DNA of 64,000 bases from Ditylenchus dipsaci (taxonomy: Eukaryota > Nematoda > Chromadorea > Rhabditida > Anguinidae): assembly GCA_004194705.1 (NCBI GenBank), contig SADC01001227.1, positions 806,001 to 870,000 on the forward strand. Reading direction: 5' to 3'. Of this stretch, positions 10,167 through 21,400 are shown one piece after another. How positions within the stretch are numbered: position 1 is the stretch's first letter; the number at the start of each line of letters is the position of its first letter. The position numbers and the translations under genes are program-made. The notes under the pieces were generated by a model. It ran no database searches and was not told the DNA's origin. It saw only the letters and a program-made list of their open reading frames with translations.

Positions 10167-13100
10167 TTAATTTTTCGAGTTGAAAAGAGTTATAGAGATG
10201 CGGTGCATCAAGCAGCGTGGCCGCGAGCGTAGGTCCCGGCGCAGCCGGGCCCACGCGAGCTAGTTGTTTTTGTGGAGAGAGAAACCTTGATAATGTCATA
10301 AGCAACCAGTATGTCCCTTTCAGTTGCATTTTCCTGACAAACACAAAAGCGTATGACAAAGGAATCACGCAGGGAGGCTGGCACCTGAACAATAAGTGGA
10401 ATCAGCAATTTTAATTGTGGTGTATGTGGTCTCACCATGTGAATTCTTCCACTCGAGTTCAATTTGGTCAGCAAACTAAATTACTTGTCAGTCAAATAAT
10501 TTTCGGTAAAAATTACAGTGTAAGAGCAGAAATTTTTCGTAAGTTTTGTATGAAGTTCTAATTTTTTCTTGTTTTGATTTTTTCCCTACATTTGTAAAAA
10601 AGGGTGAAAGGGGGTTGGACAGGAGCGGCTCGATCGAGTCTTTGGCGGAAATATGCACAGGAACACTTTCTGACAAAATATTTCCTATGGCTATCTGTTT
10701 TTCTTTATGTAGAACCGGAATAATAGGCTCCCTAATGGAAATAGGAAGCCGGATGTCGAAGTCTTTGAAGTTCTTGTCGCTATGCAAGCTTCATGCAAGC
10801 ATTCAACATTTTTCATTGTCCGAATTTCTCAAAATCTGAGATTTGGACCGAAAATATTCCAGTCTTGTCCAGTGTTTCCAAAAAGCAGAAGCGGAATTGC
10901 ACCAGCAGAAGCATAATGTCACAAGCAGAAGCAGAATTTGACTAGAATTCTGCTTCTGCTTGTGACATTATGCTTCTGCTTGTGTAATTCTGCTTCTGCT
11001 TTTTGGAAACACTGGTCTTATCTCAATGTTTTCCTGATCTTTGATCGTTAGCCACTCACAGACCATTATGTTTTTATTCGCATTTTTCACAATTTTCACC
11101 AACAGTTTTCAATTACAACCTTTGGTTGATTTCATCAGACGCTTTGAGTCGGAAACAGACTAAACCCATTTGCACATCTCCCTGCAATATAAATTTACAT
11201 GCCAGTTCTTTATTATTTTCAACTTACCACAATTTCAAATTGGTCATCTGATCTAATCAAAGACTCAAATTTTTTTGCCAGGCGAACGTGCTAAATTAGC
11301 CATGTTTTGAATAACGATGCACAAGTCAAGGGTGAAAAATTACAGATCGGATGTATTTTTGGAGACCCTCAACACCATACATTCTGGAAATGTACGTGAA
11401 ATGTAAATACAGCATTGCATAAATAAACTGTCTACCTGATCACAAACCACAATTTCAAGGCTCGAAACCTTCGGCTGAGTGGTATTCCCCCTCAACAACG
11501 GACATTAAACACAAAGAAAATAAAATCATGGCTAAGCCGGGGCTGTGACTTAAAATTTTTCTGCCTTTACATCACCTAAGAGTTTTTCTACTTCATAATA
11601 TTTCCTCACATAAAAAATCAAAGTAATATTTGACATTATTCTGTATCGCGAGGCATGAATCTGCGCTAGCCACAGTCCCAGGGCTAAACCTACAATGTCG
11701 GTAATCAATAGCCTTGTCTGTCCAACTGTGCTGCAGGTACAGGGGGTCCACAACCAAGGCTTGGGTCAGTTTGAAGCGGTCTTTCACCCTGAATTACAAA
11801 TTACAAGTACTTTCGTTATATTAAATTATGTCTGTCTACTTACCACATGGTGGAGCAGTCGTAATTGACCAGCAACCATTTGTTTGGATTGGTGTTAATA
11901 GACATTGCTGCAAGTAGAGATGATCAATGCCTTTATTTTCACGGTAAAATGACTTGCCATGCTCTATACCCTGCATTAAAAATCTGAACTCGGGACAAAT
12001 CATTGCCGAGCCTGCATATGCTGCATCAACATGCAGCCTGAAATAGCTTTTTCCGGTCAAATTAACTTATTTCGCATGTGGTCTATTAATTTTTTGGAAT
12101 TTTGGCAAAAGAGGTGATGAAATCCATAAGTTCAGTTTATAACGTGGACTCACCATAAATCATTGTCAGTGCACACTGGTCCAACTTCAGAGAGCACATC
12201 AAACGAGCCTAAACTACTCAATTTACAAGACAAACCAACTATGAAATAGTTGACTACTTACACACAGAAGTGGTGCCCAGGGTTGTGGACACGAAAAATG
12301 GAATTAACCCAAGGTTTCTGTCTTCCTGTAGTTGCAGGAGGTTAATTACCATAATTATGAAAATGAAAAGACCGTTATTGCTGTTTGAAGAGTGTCTCCA
12401 CGTAAACGAACCTCGAGTCTGTCTCCAGAATTCTTAAAAATTTATATGCCTTTTTTGTTTTTCCCCTTCACAGTGCAGTCAAAAATCGATGTAAAAACCA
12501 CCCAAAAGCTTGGGTTCTTTCCTTTTTTCATTTTGATCCGAAGTTTTCATTTTTGACAGACGAATTCATTTCTCAAAAATGGCAATAATTTTTTGAATCG
12601 GTATATCCCAGATCTCTAAAAAATCATTGGCGAAGTCGAAATTTTTGTAGCCAGATTTACAAAACTGCCCTAGCCACAGTCTTCAAAAACCAAAACAAAA
12701 AGGTTTTGGACCAATATGGGGTGGAATTCGAGGTGCTGTCTAATTTTCCGGGGTCGTTTCATCTACTTCTGACCATTTGCTTCAACCAAGGAAACTAGAT
12801 TTACCTCAATTTGACCATGCCTATCATTGCTGCCTGAATAAAGGCAAAACTAAGCGTAATTTTAGGCCAACTTTACTAAATTTTAGCATTGGACATCACG
12901 ACCCTACTATAGAATACCACCCTACCCCCCCCCCAAAAATTTTTCCTTCTAAAACTTAAGTAAAGACTACCCAAATTTATGTCCCAGACCCCGGAAAATA
13001 TGCGTAAACTCTTTATTAGTCACAACTTCTGTACGCTGGCCTACCCCCAAGCCTAAGGGCTAAGCCTAAACTTGTTGTTTCAAAGGGTAGTTACAGCATT

Positions 13101-16100
13101 TTTAAAAGGTCGGATTTTTTGGGAAGGGGGGTATTCTATAGTAGCGCCGAAATCGCATACCTTCTCAACAGAAGAATGTGCCTGAAAAATATTTTACAAA
13201 TTGGATAAAACCAATAATTTATTCTACTTCTTTGGAGCAATAGGCAATCAACTTGGACATTAGCAGTCCTTCTTCTACAAATGGGAATCGTTGTCGCAGC
13301 TCTTTCATTATCTAAGGGTGATACATTACCGTATTTCCTCTAATTGCCGGCCCCTAACTTCAAGTGGTCTGAAAATCCTGTTTTCATTTACTGTTCGAGC
13401 TGTCTAAAAAGTTCCTGCGAGGGATTTCAAAGATCTAACAGGCACTTTTTATACAGCTCAAACAGTAAATGAAAACACGAGTTTTGAACCACTTGAAGTT
13501 TGAAAAAATTGCATGCTTTTAATTGCCGCCCGGGGCGGCAATTAGAGGAAATACATTACAGTCAAGCCTCTATATAACGGCATCTCTATATAACGGCACC
13601 ACCTATATAACGGCACCCCTAGACCGATTTGGTTGGCCAAGAAGAAAAATCCCAAGAGGAGGCCCTTTATATAACGGCACCTCTATACAACGGCACCCTA
13701 GAACCTTCACTACTAGGAAAAAGACCTTCTATGTAACAGCACCTAGTTGGGAACAAAAACCGGACGCTACTGTCATATAACCAAACGCCAACCCCCGCCC
13801 CCAAAAAGCTACTGTCATATACCCCCCCCCCTCCCAAAAAATCGACTTTTTTGGAAGTGTCTAAAAACCATTTTTATACAATAATTTTGTTATAAAAGGA
13901 CCAAAATAGCAGTTCAGAAGGGATTATGGGCTGTATTGGGAGGGAAGGGAATAATACAGGGGCCACTTTTTTATGTAAAATTCACACACTTCCCATGCAG
14001 GACAGCAGCAAAAATACTCTTAAAATGAAATTATATTTAATGTGTGTTGCTCGGAATCATGTCTAAGGTAAGTGCGTGCGCGCATCTCTAACTCTCAAGC
14101 CCCCTGCGCCCCCTTCGGGGGTTGAGATGCGCACACCCACATACCTCAGACACAAATCACTCGAAAACACAATGTAAATAAAAATGCATACCAGAGTTCA
14201 TTTATGCGGTAGGTCCCTGCAAGGAAAGTATGCTCAAACCCTCTTTTATATTACAGTAGCGCCAAAACCGTTTGTTCAGAACCCTTGCGCCTTTATCTTG
14301 AGACAAAAAAATTTCAGTTAACCATCTTCCTCTTCAGAGGTCACAATGACTACCCCAAAGAAGCGCCATGTCCTTACGCTGGAAGAGAAGAAGACAATCA
14401 TAGAAGCAGCCAAGGAGGAGACCAATCAGACGAAGCTGGTCAAGAGATTCGACATTCCGCGAGGCACTCTCCAGGGAATTCTCATCGACAGGGATCCGGT
14501 TTTGAAGGCGTCGTCTGAATAAACCCTCAAGTTTGAGCTCTCACATTTCCTAGACTTTTCTTTCTACCGTGCTTATCTTATGGAGTACCCTTTATATAGC
14601 GGCATTCCTTGAGAAATTTTGTTAGCCGACCATCGAAATAACGGCACCTTCTATATAACGGCACCCTCTATACAACGGCACCTTTGCCGGTCCCTAGGGT
14701 GCCGTTATATAGAGGTTTGGGCTAAAATGAACCTTTGCCCTCCCACTCGCCAGACCCCTGGCCCTCCCACTCCCAAAAAATAAAAAAATCTCTACAGTAT
14801 AAACATTTTTGTCAAAATTTAGTCAAGATCTCTCAAAACTCAATAAGCACCGGATAAAAAGACACTTTTTGACGAAAAATGACCAAATTGTACTTTATTT
14901 CGCAAAATGTACTTTATTTTAAAATTTGTTTTAGAAGGTAAACAATTTGGTCATTTTTCGTCAAAAAGTGTCATTTTATCCAGTGCTTATTGAGTTTTGA
15001 GAGTCAAAAATAAAGATCTTGACTAAATTTTGACAAAAATGTTTATACTGTGGAGATATTTTATTTTTTGGGAGTGGGAGGGCCAGGGTTCTGGCGAGTG
15101 GGAGGGCAAGGGTTCTGTTGTGCCGAGGTTTGACTGTATATTGTTAAAGTCAATCTGAAAAATCCCATCCCAACCTCAAACCTAGCGGCCAACAAGGCCA
15201 CAAAATTACACTCAGAGGCACTGCTCTAAAAGTTGTGGAATTGCTGGCTGAACACAAAGTCTAGTTGTGTTAACCTGTATTACACCTCCACCCTTGCATC
15301 ATCAGTGAATGGCAAAAACTCTTTGGGTAGTCCAATCTGTAACATTTTAGTAACGGACTGGACAAAGCAACTGGAAAGTTCACCATTTCACCGAACCACT
15401 GGAGCATAATCATCTCCAGTTCAGTCATCGCTGGACAAGCTGCCTTCAAAATATTCACCAAATTAATAATTGCAAAAGGACCGATATAAAAAGTAATAGG
15501 TCTATTGCTAGTATTGTACTGGATGATATTCAGAGCCGCGTGCTCCTTGACTTTGGAAGTTTTTGTAATTAACAAACTTTTAAAATTTTTGTTTTAAATT
15601 TTGCGGTTTTTTACAATCTACTCTTTGTATGATACGGTTTAAAAATTTACTATTTGACGGGAATTTCATAAGATGAACTTTATCTGACCGTATGGTTCCC
15701 CTAACCGTCTATATTCTCAATTTGAGGGACAAATTAATAGGGTGAAAATCCTGAAATTCTTTGGTCGACCAGAAATGTGAATCATGAATAAGAAAAAAAA
15801 AAAATCAAAAACCGAGCTTATCGAATAACCAATTCCTCATCAATTTAGAGAATTGTGATAAAGGCACCGGTCTAATCAGATCACAACCAAAAAAGCTACC
15901 CAAGAAAATCCTATACAGCCAAGAGCATCAGAAAGCATGTCAGCCAGAATTGAAGGATAAGAATTGCCGGCTGGGAAGTATCTGAATTTGGGATATGCAT
16001 ACGTTTGGAGAAAAAACATGTAAAAGTTACGCATGAAATCGTGGATGTTGCCAGTGGGTCACCTGTAAATAAGGCCAACATTTAGACAATAAACAAGTGT

Positions 16101-16325
16101 TGGTGGCTTGCCCCAGGCATGATATAGCTCTCGAAGTCACCCATCACCTTGTCAAAGCCTTCAGCATTCTGGGGTGCACTAGAAGGAATCAACTCTTTGA
16201 GATAGCCTGGCTCTATGGAAGGCACCACTCTGCAACCAAGTACTTTACTTTTAATTACTCAAATATAGTTAACCTTCTATTGTGTATGTTGTTCATATAG
16301 TCGGCGATGTAATCCACCATTTGGG
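10167..16325 (-). CDS. Aromatic L-amino acid decarboxylase (PLP, group II), about 21 exons
   Basis: Exons: 16274-16325, 16112-16229, 16031-16062, 15900-15981, 15384-15443, 15275-15336, 15182-15225, 13228-13311, 13161-13181, 12373-about 12450, 12262-12325, 12154-12208, 11943-12037, 11844-11907, 11694-11788, 11571-about 11690, 11228-11290, 11120-11181, 10436-10475, 10286-10384, 10167-10259. Motifs in order: [111 protein letters not shown] (PLP lysine), DYRHW and [12 protein letters not shown]. The family decarboxylates DOPA, 5-HTP, tyrosine or histidine to biogenic amines; the substrate is not clear here. His of AHSSVE is kept, as in true decarboxylases. The first exon is not found and 11571-11700 is unresolved. 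One base is missing near 15290 (AGGG before TGGAGG) and another near 12405 (TTCG). The intron at 13312-15181 is transposon-filled. Confidence 0.93.
10870..11014. mobile_element. Small hAT-type MITE with GCAGAAGC arms
   Basis: Terminal repeats are CAGTGTTTCCAAAAAGCAGA and its complement, with 8-mers GTCTTGTC (10862-10869) and GTCTTATC (11015-11022) as a near-perfect TSD. CAGTGTTTCC is a classic hAT terminus. The whole 145 bases is a hairpin of repeated GCAGAAGC units. It lies in a decarboxylase intron. Confidence 0.85.
12900..13148 (+). mobile_element. hAT-like MITE, family M1, copy 2
   Basis: Starts GACCCTACTATAGAATACC and ends with GGTATTCTATAGTAGCGCC after a G run. The core is nearly identical to copies 1 and 3. 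Flanking 8-mers GACATCAC and GAAATCGC match at 6 of 8 positions, so the TSD has decayed. It sits in an intron of the decarboxylase. Confidence 0.82.
13327..13557. mobile_element. MITE with CCGTATTTCCTCTAATTG ends (family CCG)
   Basis: The left end TACCGTATTTCCTCTAATTG pairs with CAATTAGAGGAAATAC on the right, with a second inner pair (catttactgttcgagctg). It belongs to a family recurring at 42000-42190, 42273-42525, 45020-45213, 46724-47320, 54688-54938 and 57238-60000, usually flanked by TA. It abuts the Tigger-like element. Confidence 0.7.
13559..15136 (+). mobile_element. Tigger/pogo-like element, mostly deleted
   Basis: TA duplications flank CAGTCAAGCCTC on the left and GAGGTTTGACTG on the right. 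Inside are repeats of tatataacggcacc near both ends (13570-13745 and 14590-14710). A long nested hairpin fills 14735-15118 (gcttattgagttttgagag arms). The only transposase remnant is the HTH ORF at 14346-14522; no DDE domain is present. It lies in a decarboxylase intron, in the opposite orientation to the gene. Confidence 0.82.
14346..14522 (+). pseudogene. N-terminal HTH (psq/CENP-B type) of a Tigger transposase
   Basis: An intact 58-codon frame starting [20 protein letters not shown] and continuing through [18 protein letters not shown] to a TAA stop. This pattern, basic start, LTLEEK helix, then a recognition helix with IPRGTLQ, is the N-terminal DNA-binding helix-turn-helix of pogo/Tigger transposases and CENP-B. 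The second HTH and the DDE nuclease domain are absent, so it cannot transpose by itself. If translated, it could still bind element ends; that is inference. Confidence 0.8.
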
Positions 16326-16499
16326 CTACAAATATTGCATAATAATTACTTCTCGGTAAATGGTCATCCCTCCTATCCCTTGTTGGATCCGACAATTTTT
16401 TTATTCCAACTATTGAAGTTTTTAGGTAATTCTGGCTCGTTTTAGGATAATGTTTTACTTTTTGATTCAATAGGGGGAAAAGCGGTGAAAGGGAAAATT

Positions 16500-16575
16500 T
16501 GTCCTTGGACAAGCGTTTGTGTTTTATGGTCCAAAATCGGGCGCAGGTTCGATCTCACCTGGTGGCACGTTATTT
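16500..16575 (+). repeat. tRNA-derived SINE fragment
   Basis: TGGACAAGCG resembles a tRNA A box, and GCAGGTTCGATCTCACC contains a B box (GGTTCGATCTC). The spacer ttttatggtccaaaatcg also occurs, with small changes, in the copy at 18240-18330. There is no intact acceptor stem, so it is not a tRNA gene. Confidence 0.6.
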
Positions 16576-16634
16576 ATTTTCGTTAAATTACGCTATAGCG
16601 TGCCCTCCCAAAATAGCCAAAAGCGAACGACCAT

Positions 16635-17717
16635 CAACTGGCAACCAATTTAACTGGCAACCATCAACTGGCAACCGATTCAACTGGCGACCAATTCAAC
16701 TAGCAACTGGCAACCTTTTTCAATTTTATTAAAGATATAGAAAAAGAAAAAAGAAAAAAGATAAAGAAAAAAATATTTTCAAATTTTAGGGGCTGGGGCC
16801 TACCGCATAAATAAACTCTGGTGTGCATGCTTTTTTATGCCTCCAAAGTCATTTTCGAGTGATTTGTGTCTAAGGTATGTGGGTGTGCGCATCTCACTTA
16901 CCTTATACATGATACCGAGAAGTACTCTTGATCATGAAATGAATATAGAGTCTATTTTTGCTATGACCCAAGTTGAAAAACATGGTGAGGTAGTCGAAGA
17001 ATACAAACATTTAAATTTCTAACGTCCTGCCATAAAAGTGGCCCTCTTTATTCCCTTTCCCTCCCAATACAGCCCTTATTCCCTTTTAAATTCAAAAGGC
17101 GCCAATCCAAATTTTTGAAATTTTGACTAAAAAAACATGATAACTAGGGTTGTCGACATATCGACATGTCGATTTCGACATAAAATGTCGAAAATTAAAC
17201 ACCTTTTTAGTGCACTTTGATAATTATTTTACATAACTAATATACCAAAGAAAGAGTAACTCTTTATCTTTCATTTGGTATATCAAATTCTGAATATTCA
17301 TCATCAAAAGTTCAAGAAATAAGCCTTTACTTTTCGACATGTCGATTTCGACATGAAATGTCGAAAATCAATCGCCTTTTTAGTGCACTTTTGATAATGA
17401 TTTTACAGAACCTAATATACCAAATGAAAGATAAAGAGTTATTCTTTCTTTTGGTATATTAGGTTCTGTAAAATAATTATCAAAAGTGCACTAAAAAGGC
17501 TTTTGCTTTTCGACATTTAATGTCGAAATCGACATGTCGATATGTCGACAACCCTAATGATAACTCAATTTTTTATTGTCAGGTGAATTTATGTCAGTTG
17601 AGATTTTTGTGGGACCTCAAACATTTGAAAATATTTTTTTCTATATCTTTATAAAATTTAAAAAGGTTGCCAGTTGATAGTTGCCAGTTAAATTGGTTGC
17701 CAGTTGATATTTTACCC
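16635..17717. mobile_element. Foldback element with AACTGGCAACC arms, interrupted by a hAT MITE
   Basis: The left arm (about 16635-16720) and right arm (about 17660-17717) are inverted arrays of ATCAACTGGCAACC and AATTTAACTGGCAACC, followed inward by complementary aaaagatatag/ctatatctttat stretches. No TSD is clear. The core contains short stretches shared with other intergenic repeats and the nested element at 17145-17556. Confidence 0.68.
17145..17556. mobile_element. hAT MITE, TAGGGTTGTCGACATATCGA ends, 8-bp TSD
   Basis: Perfect 8-bp duplication ATGATAAC at 17137-17144 and 17557-17564. Terminal repeats TAGGGTTGTCGACATATCGA read as full complements, and tandem TGTCGATTTCGACAT palindromes follow. 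An internal hairpin (taatataccaaatgaaagat) fills the core. It is related by terminus to the 112-bp element at 33412-33523. Confidence 0.9.
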
Positions 17718-18239
17718 CCAAAAGCATGTTTTTTTGCTGTTTTGATGCTTGAAATATGTAGAAAACATGTTTTTAGGCATTTTTAAAAATTTTGACTTTT
17801 TGCCTTGGGGAACAAGGTAAACCACCCGTGGAGAGTACCTGGATGCCCTCCATATTAAGTTTTTACTTTATTTCAGAATCTTAACAAAGAATTAATTTAG
17901 GTACTCTTTTCGTTTAGTCCAGTAAAAAAGAAAAAGTAAAAAGTTAATATAGAGGGCATCCAGGCATCCTTCATAGGTGGTTTACCTTGGTCCCCAGAGG
18001 CAAAAAGTCAAAATTTATTGAAATTTTTTTTAAATGGCATTTCCACACCTAAAAACAAGTTTTTACACATTTCAAGCATTGAAACAACAAAAAAATCTGC
18101 TTTGGGCAATTTTGGGAGGGCACGCGATAGTGTACTCCGGCCTTTATTTCGGTCAGTGTCTAGAGGTAATTCGACTTTTTGGCGCCAGGTTTGGAATCAG
18201 CGACCCAATAACCCACAAACAATGGTCAGACAAGCCAAA

Positions 18240-18330
18240 ATAAAAAACGCGCCACCCGGGGGTCGGACCTGCGCACGATTTTAGGCCATGAAAAACAAAC
18301 GCTTATCCACTGCGCCACCGAGGCGAATTT
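18240..18330 (-). repeat. tRNA-derived SINE head
   Basis: On the minus strand GGTGGCGCAGTGGATAAGCG is an A box and GCAGGTCCGACCCCCGG holds a B box 40 bases further on. The putative acceptor-stem halves do not pair and the sequence runs into an A/T-rich tail, so this is a tRNA-derived SINE rather than a working tRNA. A close relative is at 35650-35740. Confidence 0.72.
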
Positions 18331-18458
18331 TCAGACCTAAACGGCTTTCCCCTCATTAAAAAACGCTTTTACAGAAAAATGAGCGAAAACGAGCAGACTT
18401 TATATGGAAATTTATAATTATAAAAACTAAATAAAAAATTAAATGAGCTGCATTTTAT

Positions 18459-21400
18459 TCATCTGATTGGAAAGTCCATAAAAACCACATCCATGTTGCC
18501 GGAACTCTGAAGAACTGATGCCATGATCTAAACCAAAGGATTTGCATCGAAAGATAACTTTTGGATGAAGAAATGTCCACCTTTGCTAAACTCTCTCTAA
18601 TATCCTCTCCCCGACTTATCAAGTTGCCAGATGATCGGCGTCGCCCTGTATCAGAGCAGTTTAGGTCCGAGAAATTCTCAGTCATTTTTCGTAGTCCATC
18701 TGCTGCATGGATGCCGCTGGTCTGAAAAAACAAAAAATTGTTTGTTTTTCCATTTCTACAGTATGTTTTTGTAATAATTACTGACTGCGGAATTTTTTTT
18801 AATCCTAAGAAATCATTGCGGATGCTTGATAGTCAATTGTCTGGTGAATTTTTCGTGGGCGCTTGAGCACCCAAAACTGACGATTTTTTACAAGCACTAA
18901 CTTTAATGGAGGACAGACTTGGGGGGGGGGGGCGGTGTCGACTAGAAATGGGATTTTTCAAACCTTAATTAATTTGTTTTAATCTCTAATTTTTTCACAC
19001 CGATCGGTAATACCATGAATCCACCGACAAAAACACATCAGATCGTAATTTTTTAACATAAAAAATTTTTCGTAAAAATTTGCCTTGGTCCAATTCAGGG
19101 TCGTCCAGGTAGTTTTCGGAACTGTTCAGAAGTTACGCTTTTATGAGTGCTTTAGTGGACATGATCATATAAAAATTTATATTCAAAACCACGCCAGAAA
19201 ACAGGGCTAGATTTGGAATATAAGGTTGAACAAGTTCGTGCCTGCAAAATTTGCCAAAAAAAGTTGTTAAAAAACTACGAAAATTTCGGAAAGCCTAGAT
19301 TTTTTTTAGAATTCTTGTCTTTTTAGCAAATTTTGCAAGCACAATCATATTCAACCTTATCTTCAAAATGTAGCCCTGCATTCTGGCGTCATTTTGATTA
19401 TAAATTTGTATATAATAATGTCCACTAAAGCACTCATGAAACGTAAGTTCTGAAACTGTTCCGAAAATTACCAGACGACCCTGAATTGGACCAGGGCAAA
19501 TTTATCCGAAAATTTTTTTATTTCGAAATTACGATCTGGTGTGTTTTTCGTCGAGTGAATTCATGGTATTATCGATCGGTGTAAACAAATTTAGAGATTA
19601 AAAATAAATTAACTGGAATTCGACAAATATCATTTTCTAGTCAAAATAAAATCCCAACAATACCGTATCCGCTTTAATTATCAGCCATGGTCCATGGCAT
19701 TTTAGCCTCTTTTTTTAACCTCTAAAAAGTCTTGACTCAATCGGTTAGGGATGAGATTTTCCCCCTAGTTAAAGGACCATGAAACTTGATAAGCACAGCA
19801 ATTTGGAAATTTCGAATTCGCGCGGGACCACCCTAATTTTGTCAATAATATTTTAGAATTGTTTTGGACGGTACTTTTTTTTGGCCGCTAATTACTCGTT
19901 TTTGGCCGCTAATTACTTTATTCTGGCCGCAAATTAGAAATCCCGCTAATTACTTTTTTTGGCCGCAAAATACTTTTTTTCTGGCCGCAAATTACTCTTT
20001 TTTGGCCGCAAATTACATTTCTGGCCGCAAATTAATTTTTTCTGGCCGCAAATTTTTAAAAAATGGCCGCAAATTTAAAATGGCCGCGAAAATTTGCGGC
20101 CAGAAAAAAGTATTTTGCGGCCAGAAAAAAGTAATTAGCGGCCAGAAATGTAATTTGCGGCCAAAAAGAGTAATTTGCGGCCAGAAAAAAGTATTTTGCG
20201 GCCAGAAAAAAGTAATTAGCGGCCAGAAATGTAATTTGCGGCCAAAAAAGAGTAATTTGCGGCCAGAGAAAAGTATTTTGCGGCCAAAAAAAAAGTAATT
20301 AGCGGGATTTCTAATTTGCGGCCAGAATAAAGTAATTTGCGGCCAAAAAAGAGTAATTTGCGGCCAGAGAAAAGTATTTTGCGGCCAAAAAAAGTAATTA
20401 GCGGGATTTCTAATTTGCGGCCAGAATAAAGTAATTAGCGGCCAAAAAAAGTACCGTCCATTGTTTTTTGTTTGCATGTAAAATTTTTTCAAAATATAGA
20501 ACTGTATACCAGTCGAGCCCAACGTTGCTCCACATTGCCAGATCGGACGACTTATCCTACTTACACTGCACCATAACAACTAATATGAGTCGATGTTAAA
20601 CATCCACTCATAAATAGTATTCAAATTTTAAATGCACACAAAAAAAATTAATTCAAAAACATTATGGACAAAATTAGGGTGGTCCCGCGCGAATCCGAAT
20701 TCCGCAAATTGCTGTGCTTATCAAGTTTCATGGTCCTTTAAGGTGATTTAGGGGGGGGGGGAGGGGGAAAGACGCCCTAAATCCGCCTAATTTAGCCTAC
20801 CCTTTAATTTAGGCGTCTTTTTTATAACTAAAATCAGAAACCACAGGGGGACCAAGATAAATTTTTAAAAACTGTTCACGATCTCAATCTAAAAATCTGG
20901 CATTCGAACGTCTTCAGCATGATTGATTTGCATGTGAAAGTGTTCTCAAACTCCAATTTGACTAGAAATAACAAAGATTTTAAAAGAGATTTTTCTGTAA
21001 AATAATTTTTTTTTTGATTTATTGAGTGGGATTTAAAATTTTTAAAAAAAATTTGCCTTTGTTGCCCCTGTGGTTTCTGATTTTTATTAAAAAAAAAGGC
21101 GCCTAAATTAGGCGGGTCGCCTATTTTAGGGGGTAGCCTAAAATAGGCGAATTTAGGGGCCTTTTCCCCTTAAATTCCGCCTATCATCATAAGGAATAAG
21201 CGGAAAGTCTCATCCTACAATCGCATAAACATTTATTCTGACCGTAAAAGCTGTTGAAAGGGGTGGCGGATAATTAGACTAGATACGGTAATTGACAAGG
21301 CGCATACTTTACAATTACTTTTGTCCATGTTTTTTTATTTTATCAACCGCCACATCAACCGATTGATCGGTCCTTGGTTCATCAACCGATAGTTAATTTT

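Noticed and set aside
10217..10414. Plus-strand open frame over the decarboxylase 3' exons
   Set aside because: Shadow of the minus-strand coding exons, which carry family motifs and correct splice sites.
11571..11700. Another one-base loss in the decarboxylase after DYRHW
   Set aside because: A phase-1 donor at 11693 explains the upstream exon without any missing base; the following exon boundary is simply unresolved.
18240..18330. A tRNA gene on the minus strand
   Set aside because: A and B boxes exist, but acceptor and anticodon stems do not pair and near copies share the same degenerate tail, so it is a SINE.
19864..20579. Trp/Phe-rich open frames (144 and 188 codons)
   Set aside because: Translations of the GGCCGCAAATTA arrays of the foldback element.
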